This document shows positions 52,938 to 61,626 of a DNA stretch of 64,000 bases, piece by piece (position 1 is the first letter of the stretch; each line of letters starts with the position of its first letter). A model generated the notes under the pieces. It saw only the letters and a program-made list of their open reading frames with translations, was not told the DNA's origin and did no database searches. A program made the position numbers and the translations under genes. Source of the DNA: UBA3263 sp964528425 (GTDB lineage Bacteria; Bacteroidota; Bacteroidia; Bacteroidales; Muribaculaceae); the NCBI GenBank assembly GCA_964528425.1, contig CAZGTD010000010.1, positions 6,821-70,820 of the forward strand. Direction: 5' to 3'.

Positions 52938-53742
52938 ACTACAAAATTTAAACTACAGCTATAGCAAAAACACCCTCGCGCTGAGCAACATTACGACGAA
53001 GCTCAGCGCGGGAGTGCACCTGCTGCTCGGCGCCAACGGCGCGGGCAAGACTACACTGCTGCACCTCATTGACGGTTTGCTCTTTCCTACGGCAGGAAAG
53101 TGTCTGATCGACGGCGGCCCTACACGCTTCAGGCTTCCGTCGGTTCTGTCGAAAGTGTTTTATTGCGGAGCGAATATGGAAATACCGGCAGCGAGCATCG
53201 ACGAACTGGTTAAAATTCACTCCTGCTTCTTTCCGAAATTCTCGGCTGAGATTCTCAACACGAATTTAGCCGACTTCGGCATTGACCGTTGGGCGAAGTT
53301 TTCGGCTATGTCGATGGGTATGCAGCAAAAAGCATCGGTAGCCTACGCCCTGGCACTGCAAACCCCGATATTGCTGCTTGATGAGCCGGCAACCGGCCTC
53401 GATATTGAATCGAAGCAGAAATTGCAGCATATGATGGCCCGCTGCATCGATGCGGACTCAACGGTGATTGTAAGTACCCACAACTTTTCAGATTTGTTGC
53501 CACTATATGACTCGCTAATGATTCTCGACAGGGGCGAATTGCTGCTCAGTGCATCGATTGATGAGATTAGCGAGCGGCTGGCATTTATTACTACCGACGG
53601 TCCCGCACCGGAGGACGCATTGTTTACTCTGCAGCGCTTTGGCCGCAACCATAGCGTAATTGCCAATCCGGGCGAACTGGAAACCGCCATTGACTACGAA
53701 CTTCTTTACCTTGCAATTAAAAACAATCATGCAATCTGCTGA
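52927..53742 (+). CDS. ABC transporter ATP-binding protein
   Basis: ATPase subunit of 271 residues, starting at ATG 52927 (MVIELQNLNYSYS); an earlier in-frame Met at 52903 would add 8 residues. Walker A is LLGANGAGKTTLLHL near residues 31-45, the signature is MSMGMQQKASVAYAL, and Walker B is ILLLDEPATGLD, followed by the H-loop STHNF. The Gly-free signature (SMGMQQ in place of SGGQ) is common in exporters of the YtrB/CcmA kind. With the next gene it forms a one-ATPase/one-permease export system. Confidence 0.9.
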   Translation: MVIELQNLNYSYSKNTLALSNITTKLSAGVHLLLGANGAGKTTLLHLIDGLLFPTAGKCLIDGGPTRFRLPSVLSKVFYCGANMEIPAASIDELVKIHSCFFPKFSAEILNTNLADFGIDRWAKFSAMSMGMQQKASVAYALALQTPILLLDEPATGLDIESKQKLQHMMARCIDADSTVIVSTHNFSDLLPLYDSLMILDRGELLLSASIDEISERLAFITTDGPAPEDALFTLQRFGRNHSVIANPGELETAIDYELLYLAIKNNHAIC

Positions 53743-54442
53743 AATTCTTTCAAATACCGACCGCACGAGCTGGCGCAGAATAAAGATGTTTGTGCGCTTC
53801 CTATGGCCGTCGCTGCGCCCCATGGTTATCCTCTACCCGATTTTAGCCATAGTAGTTACGCTGATGGTAAACTTTTTCTTTTCCAAAATCAGCTACGAAT
53901 GGGCAATGCAGGTAATGTCGATAATCACCTTTGCGGTTATCCTCGCGCCGGCATTTCTCTGCCGCCAGGCTAACAAAGAGATGTTTTACTCACTGCCGGT
54001 TTTGGGTTATGAAAAATGTGAGGCGATTTTCGGCATCATGTTCGTGGGCATGTTCTGCCTGTTCATCCCCGCCAAGCTTTGCGGCATCCATATAAAAGAA
54101 GAGTTTGCCATGGAGGTTATAAACCGCAACCTTTCGTTAGGTTCTACAGAGAGCGTAGTTGCCATGTCGCTGCTATCGACGTTTGCCGGCGAGGCGCTGA
54201 CCTTATGGACAGTGTTTGCAGCCCGCAGCAACAGGGCAGTCAAGTCGATTATAGCCGGGCTGTCGACGCTACTGTTCGACGGCATTTTAGGCTTCTTCGT
54301 AGGCTTTTTCACTGCTATCAGCGGCGGAGATATTGAAACGTCGATGGAGGCAGCGGCGCCAATCATTATAACATTCTGGGCGATTTGCTTCGTGTTTTTC
54401 ACCTATAAAGCGTCGCGTGCCATTGCCCGCAAACAGATTTAA
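53729..54442 (+). CDS. ABC transporter membrane protein
   Basis: Membrane protein of 237 residues from ATG 53729 (MQSAEILSNTD). Six hydrophobic segments are seen, for example MVILYPILAIVVTLMVNFFF near the start and IIITFWAICFVFF near the end. No substrate-binding motif is seen. Its start overlaps the ATPase gene by 14 bp and its end overlaps the regulator by 1 bp. By position it is the permease of the ATPase just upstream. The family resembles the ABC-2-type permeases regulated by short GntR proteins; the substrate is unknown. Confidence 0.82.
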   Translation: MQSAEILSNTDRTSWRRIKMFVRFLWPSLRPMVILYPILAIVVTLMVNFFFSKISYEWAMQVMSIITFAVILAPAFLCRQANKEMFYSLPVLGYEKCEAIFGIMFVGMFCLFIPAKLCGIHIKEEFAMEVINRNLSLGSTESVVAMSLLSTFAGEALTLWTVFAARSNRAVKSIIAGLSTLLFDGILGFFVGFFTAISGGDIETSMEAAAPIIITFWAICFVFFTYKASRAIARKQI

Positions 54443-54792
54443 TGGAATTCGAGGCTGATAAACCGATTTTCCGTCAGGTTGCTGACTACTGCGTGGCTCA
54501 GATCAGTTCCGGAGCGTGGGTCGAAGGCGGTCGACTGCCCTCGACCAAGGAATTGGCAGTATCTCTGGCAGTTAATAACCGCACGGTGATGAAGGCATAC
54601 GATATGCTGAGCGAAGCCGAAGTGATTTTTCAACGGCGCGGCATGGGCTATTATGTTGCTGACAACGCCGGAGAGAAACTCCGCGACTTTTTCAGACGCG
54701 AATTTGTAACCTCGACGTTACCTAACCTGCGCAAAGAGATGACCAGGGCGTCAATTACGCCCGAAGAGCTGATGAGGCTGCTGGAGCAATAA
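54442..54792 (+). CDS. GntR-family transcriptional regulator, short YtrA type
   Basis: DNA-binding protein of 116 residues. The winged helix-turn-helix spans about residues 5-75: PIFRQVADYCVAQISSGAWV, GGRLPSTKELAVSLAVNNRTV (recognition helix) and AYDMLSEAEVIFQRRGMGYYV. Only about 45 residues follow, so there is no ligand-binding FadR or HutC domain; this is the YtrA subfamily. YtrA regulators usually sit first in the operon of the ABC transporter they control and respond to cell-wall stress. Here the regulator is last, after the permease, so it probably controls the box at 51986 as a repressor. Confidence 0.92.
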   Translation: MEFEADKPIFRQVADYCVAQISSGAWVEGGRLPSTKELAVSLAVNNRTVMKAYDMLSEAEVIFQRRGMGYYVADNAGEKLRDFFRREFVTSTLPNLRKEMTRASITPEELMRLLEQ

Positions 54793-54832
54793 GTTTTTAG
54801 CGATATTCCTTTATCATTTCGCATTTTTTTTG

Positions 54833-54840
54833 TAACTTTG
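54833..54840 (+). promoter_or_regulatory. -7 box for the secreted-nuclease unit
   Basis: TAACTTTG on the plus strand, 28 bases before the ATG at 54869. The eight genes after it are nearly all overlapping or abutting, and no further clear box was noted. Confidence 0.75.
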
Positions 54841-54868
54841 CTCTCTGATAAAACAACCAATCAGAGAA

Positions 54869-56569
54869 ATGAATCTAAAAATATTTTTTGCAACATTCAC
54901 AGCCGCAGTAGCCCTGGCAGGTTATGCGGCAGAGAGAAATATTCCCCAAGGTTATTATGCCGGTTTAGATGGCAAAAAAGGTGCGGAGCTGAAGCGTGCG
55001 GTTTATAACGCCATCAAGAGCCATAAAGAAATCAGCTACAGTGAAAAAACCTGGGATGCGTTCAGCAGATTTGAGGTAAAGCCCGACGGCACCTGGTGGG
55101 ATATTTACAGTAACGAGAAACGCTACGCTTCAAACGGCCACAGCGGTATGAACGTCGAACATGCAGTTGCCAACAGCTGGTGGGGCGGAACTAAAAACGC
55201 GGCATTCAAGGATATAAATCATCTGTATCCTTCAGATGCAAACGCAAACTCGCGAAAGAGCAACTATCCGCTGGGGGAAACCGACAACCCGACATGGACT
55301 AACGGAGTAACTATTATCGGCAAGCCTAAAAACGGCCATGGTGGTCAGGGCGGTTACATTTACGAGCCGGCCGATGAATATAAGGGCGATAATGCCAGAA
55401 CATATTTTTACATGGCGACCCGCTATCCGGATATATCGTGGAAAAACGACGCATCGTGGGGCATTATGTTCACCAAAGAGGATTATCCGACGCTTTGCTC
55501 CTGGGGTCAGGAGCTGCTGCTGCGTTGGAATTCAACAGACGTTGTGAGCCAGAAGGAGATTGACCGCAACGAAGGCGTATATCGCGAGCAAGGCAACCGC
55601 AATCCGTTTATTGATTTTCCGGATTTAGCTGAATATATCTGGGGGTCAAAAGTCGATGAACCCTTTAACCTGAACGATCACTTGGGCCTTGATCCGGACA
55701 AGACTCCGGAACTGATTAAACCTCAGCCGGATGACGTTATAGACTGCGGTTCGGTGATTATCGGTCAGACCGGTTATGCCACACTTGTTATAAAGGGTAA
55801 GAATCTGACGGACGCGACTCCGCTTTCGCTGGCAATTTATGATAATTCATCGACTGACGATGCCGCACTGTTTTCGGTTGATGAGGGTGCAACGACCACG
55901 GTTTCGTATGCAGCAGCAAACTCCGAGAGCGGAGTGAGCGTAAGAATCGAATATCGCCCCGACAGTAAGGGGGTTCATGAAACACGCATGCGCATCCGCG
56001 GTGCGGGTCTTACGGGCAACACGTTCATTACCCTCAAGGGCGAAGGCGTTGGCGCCACGGAGCCGGTTGCTCCGCACGCACTGCCGCCGACCGACGTTAC
56101 GGCAACGTCATATATAGCAAACTGGGAGGATACTTCCGGCCAGTCTGTTGACTACTACGTTGTTACCCGCACTATTTATAGCGATGGCGGAGCTACAACG
56201 ACTACTACTGAAGAACAGGCAATAAATACTGACTTCTCGCTTGCAGTCAATGACTTCCGCGGAAACGAAAGCTATACGGTGCGCGCGGTTTATTCGAAGC
56301 TCAACTCGCCCGAAAGCAACGCAATAATGGTTACCCAGACTTCGATTGCCGAAGTTGAGGCCGACGGAGGATTCGGTATTTCCGCCGAGCAGGGTGGATT
56401 ACGCGTATTCTCCACCGAAACCTTAAGTTCGATAATCGTTTACGAACCAAACGGACGCACGGCGGCAACCCTTAACGATGTTAACGACGGAGCATGGATT
56501 TCGCTTCCACGCGGCGTTTATATTCTGCGCGCGCCAAATCGCAGACCCGTTAAAGCATTCGTAAGATAA
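54869..56569 (+). CDS. Secreted endonuclease I family protein with T9SS sorting tail (copy 1)
   Basis: Protein of 566 residues with a signal peptide (KIFFATFTAAVALAGYAA), an endonuclease I domain (about 30-280), a beta-sandwich region, a fibronectin-like region and a C-terminal T9SS tail. Nuclease motifs are MNVEHAVANSWWGG near residue 91 (His of the beta-beta-metal fold), DINHLYPSDANANSRKSNYP (metal Asn and His) and RNPFIDFPDLAEYIWG. The tail LPRGVYILRAPNRRPVKAFVR-type ending has the GVY and Lys motifs of type A tails. The first motif is more divergent than in copy 2. It is exported by T9SS to the cell surface, probably to degrade DNA or RNA. Confidence 0.9.
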   Translation: MNLKIFFATFTAAVALAGYAAERNIPQGYYAGLDGKKGAELKRAVYNAIKSHKEISYSEKTWDAFSRFEVKPDGTWWDIYSNEKRYASNGHSGMNVEHAVANSWWGGTKNAAFKDINHLYPSDANANSRKSNYPLGETDNPTWTNGVTIIGKPKNGHGGQGGYIYEPADEYKGDNARTYFYMATRYPDISWKNDASWGIMFTKEDYPTLCSWGQELLLRWNSTDVVSQKEIDRNEGVYREQGNRNPFIDFPDLAEYIWGSKVDEPFNLNDHLGLDPDKTPELIKPQPDDVIDCGSVIIGQTGYATLVIKGKNLTDATPLSLAIYDNSSTDDAALFSVDEGATTTVSYAAANSESGVSVRIEYRPDSKGVHETRMRIRGAGLTGNTFITLKGEGVGATEPVAPHALPPTDVTATSYIANWEDTSGQSVDYYVVTRTIYSDGGATTTTTEEQAINTDFSLAVNDFRGNESYTVRAVYSKLNSPESNAIMVTQTSIAEVEADGGFGISAEQGGLRVFSTETLSSIIVYEPNGRTAATLNDVNDGAWISLPRGVYILRAPNRRPVKAFVR

Positions 56570-58267
56570 ATGAATTGGAAACGCATTTTACCGCTACTCT
56601 TATCGGTTGCTGCCACTGCGGCAGCAGCCGACCGCGTTATTCCGCGGGGTTATTACAATGCGATTGACGGCAAGTCGGAGGCAGAATTGAAAACCGCTTT
56701 GTTCAACACCATCAATCCGCACACGCTGATTTCATCGTACAGTAATCTGCCGCAGTATTTTCAAACTACCGACGTTTATCCGCAAAGTTCGCGCTGGTGG
56801 GATATGTATTCGGATATTCCGCTTTATGCACCGTCGTTTCGCGGATTGAACCGCGAGCATTCGTTTCCGAAAAGCTGGTGGGGCGGCTCAACCGACACTC
56901 CGGCATATATAGACCTGAATCACCTTTATCCGTCGGAAGCGGCAGCCAATATGGCCAAAAGCAATTACCCGCTCGGGGTGGTTGACCGTACTAAACCGGT
57001 GAATTTCAATAACGGCATAACTACGGTGGGCTTTGCAGTAGCCGGACAAGGCGGGGGCGCCTCGCAGGTTTTTGAGCCTGACGATGAATATAAAGGAGAC
57101 TTTGCCAGAACGTATTTTTACATGGCAACGTGTTATCAGAACCTGCACTGGAAATATACGTTTATGGTTGATAACAACACCTATCCGACGCTCAATAACT
57201 GGAGTCAGAAACTGCTGCTACAGTGGAATGAGCAAGACCCGGTTTCACAAAAAGAGATTGACCGCAACGAGGCCGTATATTCATTTCAGAATAACCGGAA
57301 CCCGTTTATTGATTTCCCGGAGCTGGCCGAATATATCTGGGGCAACAAACGGGGCGACGCTTTTATTTTGAGCGAACATATCGACGGTAATTATGTCCCC
57401 GGGGCCCCTACCCTGATTAATCCGACACAAGGAAGCGTTTTAGAGTTCGGCGAGGTAGCTCTGGGGAATACTATGACCGCAAAACTACTGATTCACGGAG
57501 AGAAACTGACGGCAAATACCTCGCTGCGACTGCGTATTTATGACAACTCGGAAACCTCCGGGGCCGCACATTTTGCGATTGACGGTTCAAATCAGTCAAC
57601 GGTTTCGGCATCGGTTGCCAATTCGCCGTCGGGCCAGTGGGTTACGGTTACATATTCGCCAACAGAACTCGGCGAACACACTACCCGACTTGTTATTTCC
57701 GGTGCCGGCCTCGAAGGGAGCGTAGGCGTAGGACTTCGCGGCGAGTGCTTACCTGTTCCGACCCTGAGGGCACCGGTTGCAGAACCGGCATCGGACGTTA
57801 CGGCTACGACTTACGTTGCCAACTGGAGCTCGGACGCTGACGAAACGATTGACTACTGGGTAGTTAACCGCACCAGATATGAGGGTTCCACGGCCCAGAC
57901 AGAGCAGCTTGTTGCCGAAGATAATTCGCTACTTATTACCGACTTCTGCGGCTCGGAAAGCTACACTGTTCAGAGTGTTAGGCTCGGTTATTACTCGGCA
58001 GAGAGTAACACAGTTAGCGTAACATCGGCAGGCATAACAGCTGCGGGTGTAAGTACGGGAGCCGGAGTGTCGACTCTTCCGGGAGCAATTCTTATAAGTT
58101 GCTCGGAGCCATTACAAACTTTGAGCATTTTCACGCCATCGGGCTCTTTGGTAATGAGGCTGAGCGATGTTGAAAACAACCAGATTATAGAATTGCCTGC
58201 CGGAGTTTATATTATAGTCTCTCCACAACTTCCAACTCCCATTAAAACAGTTATAAGCAATGAATAA
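56570..58267 (+). CDS. Secreted endonuclease I family protein with T9SS sorting tail (copy 2)
   Basis: Paralogue of the previous gene, 565 residues, with the ATG directly after its stop. The signal peptide is RILPLLLSVAATAAAA. The nuclease motifs follow the family closely: LNREHSFPKSWWGG (catalytic His) and DLNHLYPSEAAANMAKSNYP, then NRNPFIDFPELAEYIWG. The rest repeats copy 1 in order, with a beta-sandwich (LEFGEVALGNTMTAKLLIHG), a fibronectin-like segment (ATTYVANWSSDADETIDYWV) and the T9SS tail (ELPAGVYIIVSPQLPTPIKT). The tandem pair arose by duplication. It overlaps the LRR gene by 8 bp. Confidence 0.92.
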   Translation: MNWKRILPLLLSVAATAAAADRVIPRGYYNAIDGKSEAELKTALFNTINPHTLISSYSNLPQYFQTTDVYPQSSRWWDMYSDIPLYAPSFRGLNREHSFPKSWWGGSTDTPAYIDLNHLYPSEAAANMAKSNYPLGVVDRTKPVNFNNGITTVGFAVAGQGGGASQVFEPDDEYKGDFARTYFYMATCYQNLHWKYTFMVDNNTYPTLNNWSQKLLLQWNEQDPVSQKEIDRNEAVYSFQNNRNPFIDFPELAEYIWGNKRGDAFILSEHIDGNYVPGAPTLINPTQGSVLEFGEVALGNTMTAKLLIHGEKLTANTSLRLRIYDNSETSGAAHFAIDGSNQSTVSASVANSPSGQWVTVTYSPTELGEHTTRLVISGAGLEGSVGVGLRGECLPVPTLRAPVAEPASDVTATTYVANWSSDADETIDYWVVNRTRYEGSTAQTEQLVAEDNSLLITDFCGSESYTVQSVRLGYYSAESNTVSVTSAGITAAGVSTGAGVSTLPGAILISCSEPLQTLSIFTPSGSLVMRLSDVENNQIIELPAGVYIIVSPQLPTPIKTVISNE

Positions 58268-59480
58268 AAGAGTTTTATATATATTGGCTGGAACACTACT
58301 GATAGCAGCGTCGGCCAATGCAATCGAAATCAGGAACCTGCAGGCGGGAACACTGGCTAACACCGGACTCGATCCCGCAGAGAAAGAGCTGAGCATTTCC
58401 GGCGAGATGAATGCCGCAGATTTCCACTATATTCTTGATAATCTGCCAAATCTTGAGTCACTGAACCTGCTTGAGGTTGCTATTACGCCCTACAACGGCC
58501 GCGCACTACCCTATACGGGTCTGAGCGCATCGCCGGCAAATGCCCTGCCCGATTATGCGCTGACGGGAATGACGAAGTTAAAATCGATCGTTCTTCCGCG
58601 GTCGCTGAAGTCAATAGGGAAAGGTTCGCTGTCGGGTTCCGGAATAGAAACGCTTGATATTCCCTCAGGGGTTGAGAGCGTTGGAGACTATGCGGCAATG
58701 CGTTGCGAATCGCTTCAAACGCTAAAAATAAGCGGGGTTTCGAGTTTGGGGACCCGCGCGTTCGCGAATTGCCCGAAACTGACCACCGTAGAGATTTCTG
58801 CCTCCATCGAGAGCCTGCCAGAAGGAGCATTCGAGGCATGTGGCGGCCTTAAAGACATTGACTTATCGGCACTTGCCGACTGCCGCAATATCGGGGAGTG
58901 GGCATTTGCCGAATGCAACGGCATAGAAACGTTGGTTTTGCCGCCATCGACTGTGGAATTGGCCGCGGGTTCGCTCTATGCAGCCTCGAAACTTTCGATT
59001 TTGACGCTGCCGGCTGAAGTCGGCATGATTGATGACCATGCAATGGGAGCGATGTCGGGCTTGCAGACACTCGTTGTTAAAGACGTTGAAAGCATTCCGG
59101 AGCTTGGCAATAAGGTATGGGCCAATGTAGACCAGTCGAAAGTAACGCTTGTTGCCCCGCGCGATCAGGTTGAAAATTACCGCAACATAGACCAATGGAA
59201 AGAATTCAACATTCTAAGCGAAGATGACTGGGACTCGTCGATAGATGAGGTCAACTCACCGTCGGTAGCCGAAAAGGTCATGCATGTAAGCTATGCTGAC
59301 GGGAACATAGTCATTCGGTCAGACGCTCAGCCGCTGGGCAAGGTGGCGATTTTCAATAGCGCCGGCATTAGAATGATAGGCATTGAGGCCGGCCAGAATG
59401 TCAGCATCAACGTTTCAGCATGGCCTAAAGGCGTATATCTGGTAGTAACCTCCGTAGGAGCAGCAAAAACCAGCATTTGA
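58260..59480 (+). CDS. BspA-like leucine-rich repeat surface protein with T9SS tail
   Basis: Protein of 406 residues. A signal peptide (RVLYILAGTLLIAASANA) is followed by about ten BspA-type (LRR_5) repeats: LKSIVLPRSLKSIGKGSLSG, IETLDIPSGVESVGDYAAM, LTTVEISASIESLPEGAFEA and IETLVLPPSTVELAAGSLYA. The C-terminal about 75 residues form a T9SS sorting tail (KVAIFNSAGIRMIGIEAG, WPKGVYLVVTSVGAAKTSI). BspA-like proteins bind host or bacterial surface ligands. It is cotranscribed with the two secreted nucleases, so it may act with them on the cell surface. Confidence 0.9.
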   Translation: MNKRVLYILAGTLLIAASANAIEIRNLQAGTLANTGLDPAEKELSISGEMNAADFHYILDNLPNLESLNLLEVAITPYNGRALPYTGLSASPANALPDYALTGMTKLKSIVLPRSLKSIGKGSLSGSGIETLDIPSGVESVGDYAAMRCESLQTLKISGVSSLGTRAFANCPKLTTVEISASIESLPEGAFEACGGLKDIDLSALADCRNIGEWAFAECNGIETLVLPPSTVELAAGSLYAASKLSILTLPAEVGMIDDHAMGAMSGLQTLVVKDVESIPELGNKVWANVDQSKVTLVAPRDQVENYRNIDQWKEFNILSEDDWDSSIDEVNSPSVAEKVMHVSYADGNIVIRSDAQPLGKVAIFNSAGIRMIGIEAGQNVSINVSAWPKGVYLVVTSVGAAKTSI

Positions 59481-59481
59481 T

Positions 59482-60249
59482 ATGGGAAAAAACAAACTGC
59501 GCAAATTTGCCGAGATGGAGGAGTTTCCGCGGGTTCTTCAGGTGCCCTTCGGGAAACTGCGCGAAGAAGGATTCGGAATGAAAGGCCGATGGCATGAGGA
59601 ATTTTTCGGCAATGACAACCCCATAGTTCTCGAACTGGGTTGCGGTCGCGGTGAATATACAGTAGGCCTTGCCCGAGAGTTTGCCGACCGCAATTTCATA
59701 GGCATAGACATAAAGGGAGCCAGAATGTGGGCCGGCGCTAAAGAGGCACACCTTGCAGGCATGGAAAACGTTGGCTTTTTACGCACGAATATTGAATTGC
59801 TCAGCGAATTTTTCGCGCCCGGCGAGGTTGCCGAAATATGGATAACTTTTCCGGACCCGCAGATGAAAAAGGTTAGAAAGCGGTTGACTGCTACCAACTT
59901 TTTGGAAATGTATGGCAAGATATTGGAAGACAACGGCATAATTAACCTTAAGACTGACAGCCCATTTCTGTTTGAGTATACCTCTCGATTGGTTGATTTG
60001 AATCAGTTGCCGGTAATTAAGCGTACAGACAACCTATATGCGAACCCCGAGGGGGTTGACCGGATTCTGAATATAAGGACTCACTATGAAAAGCAATGGC
60101 TTGCGCGAGGACTTGACATAAAATATCTGTCGTTCAGGCTTCGGGCTGACCAGAAGCTTGAGGAACCCGACGCTTCCGACATTGAATTTGACTCATATAG
60201 AAGTTACGGACGAAATTACAATGACCATGAACCAGCCCATATATCCTAA
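59482..60249 (+). CDS. trmB: tRNA (guanine-N7-)-methyltransferase
   Basis: Methylates G46 of tRNA from S-adenosylmethionine. The protein has 255 residues, about 20 longer at the N-terminus than E. coli TrmB, a feature common in this phylum. The SAM-binding site is VLELGCGRGEYTVGLA near residue 51, then FIGIDIKGARMW, LLSEFF and the catalytic-region ITFPDPQMKKVRKRLT, with NLKTDSPFLFEYT later. It starts 1 bp after the LRR gene stop and overlaps the next gene by 29 bp. A housekeeping gene sitting in a secretion-cargo transcript is unusual. Confidence 0.94.
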   Translation: MGKNKLRKFAEMEEFPRVLQVPFGKLREEGFGMKGRWHEEFFGNDNPIVLELGCGRGEYTVGLAREFADRNFIGIDIKGARMWAGAKEAHLAGMENVGFLRTNIELLSEFFAPGEVAEIWITFPDPQMKKVRKRLTATNFLEMYGKILEDNGIINLKTDSPFLFEYTSRLVDLNQLPVIKRTDNLYANPEGVDRILNIRTHYEKQWLARGLDIKYLSFRLRADQKLEEPDASDIEFDSYRSYGRNYNDHEPAHIS

Positions 60250-61336
60250 CCTGATTCTCGACGCGCTGAAAACCGTTCGCTACCCGGGCAACGGTAAGAA
60301 CATTGTTGAATTAGGAATGGTTGCCGATGACATTCGCATCGACGGCCGCAAAGTGTCGTTTTCACTGGTATTCCAGAAATCGACGGACCCATTTATCAAA
60401 TCGCTGGTCAAAAGCGCGGAAGCGGCTATTTTGACCCACATCGGACCGGACGTAGATATAAAAGGAAATATAGGGGTTTCAGTGCCGAAAGTGGATGCGC
60501 CGAAACCTGCAGCGGTTTTGCCGGGCGTTAAGAATATAGTTGGCATCAGCTCCGGCAAAGGAGGAGTTGGCAAAAGCACGGTTGCCGCCAACCTGGCGGT
60601 TGCGCTTGCCCGCCGGGGCTTCCGGGTAGGACTGCTCGACGCGGACATATTCGGACCGTCGGTGCCAAAAATGTTTGGTGTTGAAGACGAGCAGCTGTAT
60701 ATGCACGAGGTTGACGGTCGCAATCTGATTATTCCCGCCGAGAAATATGGTGTTAAAATCCTTTCAATCGGGTTTATGGTTGATAAGAATAAGCCGGTTT
60801 TATGGCGAGGCTCAATGGCCTCCAATGCACTGAATCAGCTGATAACTCAAGCAGATTGGGGCGAGCTTGACTACTTTTTGATAGATATGCCCCCGGGAAC
60901 CTCCGATATTCATTTAACCTTGGTTCAGACGCTGGGCCTTACTGGAGTTGCTGTTGTTTCTACCCCTCAGGAGGTTGCTCTGGCCGATGCCCGCAAAGGT
61001 ATTGCCATGTTTATGGACGAAAAAGTCAACGTGCCGGTACTCGGGCTTATAGAAAACATGGCATGGTTTACTCCGCTGCGACATCCTGAGGAGCGGTACT
61101 ATCTCTTCGGCAACGGGGGAGCGAAACGCCTGGCGGAAGAACTTGGTGTTGAATTGCTCGGACAGATTCCTCTGGTTGAGGACATTTGCCGCCAGGCTGA
61201 TGCAGGCGAGCCAATAGCCCTTGAGGACAGTATTGAGGGGATGGCTTTCATAGACCTTTCGAATGCCCTGACAAAAGCCATTGACAATCGCAACAACACG
61301 TTGCCGCCAACATTAAAAGTTGAAACTCATAAATAA
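60221..61336 (+). CDS. Mrp/ApbC/NBP35-type iron-sulphur carrier ATPase
   Basis: P-loop ATPase of 371 residues from the ATG at 60221; ATG 60227 is also possible. An N-terminal MIP18-like domain (NIVELGMVADDIRIDG) is followed by the Mrp domain with the deviant Walker A SSGKGGVGKSTVAANL near residue 112, LDADIFGPSVPKMFG, and the Walker B-type segment YFLIDMPPGTSDIHL. The segment ENMAWFTP stands where Salmonella ApbC has its CxxC. The only Cys found in the protein is in EDICRQ near the end. So the usual Cys ligands for a bridging cluster are missing; ENMAWFTP-type forms occur in other Bacteroidota. Confidence 0.9.
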   Translation: MTMNQPIYPNLILDALKTVRYPGNGKNIVELGMVADDIRIDGRKVSFSLVFQKSTDPFIKSLVKSAEAAILTHIGPDVDIKGNIGVSVPKVDAPKPAAVLPGVKNIVGISSGKGGVGKSTVAANLAVALARRGFRVGLLDADIFGPSVPKMFGVEDEQLYMHEVDGRNLIIPAEKYGVKILSIGFMVDKNKPVLWRGSMASNALNQLITQADWGELDYFLIDMPPGTSDIHLTLVQTLGLTGVAVVSTPQEVALADARKGIAMFMDEKVNVPVLGLIENMAWFTPLRHPEERYYLFGNGGAKRLAEELGVELLGQIPLVEDICRQADAGEPIALEDSIEGMAFIDLSNALTKAIDNRNNTLPPTLKVETHK

Positions 61337-61344
61337 TTCATCAT

Positions 61345-61626
61345 ATGATCAGACTCAACGCATTTGCCCGACTGGAATCGGGCGCACGCCGCGGCGAACT
61401 CATTGCCGCTGCAACAGAACTGGTTAAGCTTTCGCGCAAAGAAAAAGGCTGCGTTGCCTATGACTTTTTTGCTTCGGAAACAAATGCACAGAACTTTATG
61501 TTTTGTGAAACATGGGCCGATGAGGAAGCTCTCGCAGCACATGCTGCTTCTGAGCACTTTATTCGGCTTGTTGCCACAATTGAGGAAATCACAGGCCCGC
61601 TAAAACTCGAAAAATTCACTTTCTGA
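61345..61626 (+). CDS. Antibiotic biosynthesis monooxygenase (ABM)-domain protein
   Basis: Protein of 93 residues with the dimeric alpha-beta ABM fold: IRLNAFARLESGARRGELIA, then SRKEKGCVAYDFFASETNAQ, and FCETWADEEALAAHAASEHF. This matches small quinol monooxygenase-like or haem-degrading-type proteins such as E. coli YgiN. The pattern ExW..ExxLxxH is conserved across the family. The function is uncertain; such proteins act on quinols or as stress enzymes. The stop overlaps the next ATG by 1 bp and it follows apbC by 8 bp. Confidence 0.87.
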   Translation: MIRLNAFARLESGARRGELIAAATELVKLSRKEKGCVAYDFFASETNAQNFMFCETWADEEALAAHAASEHFIRLVATIEEITGPLKLEKFTF

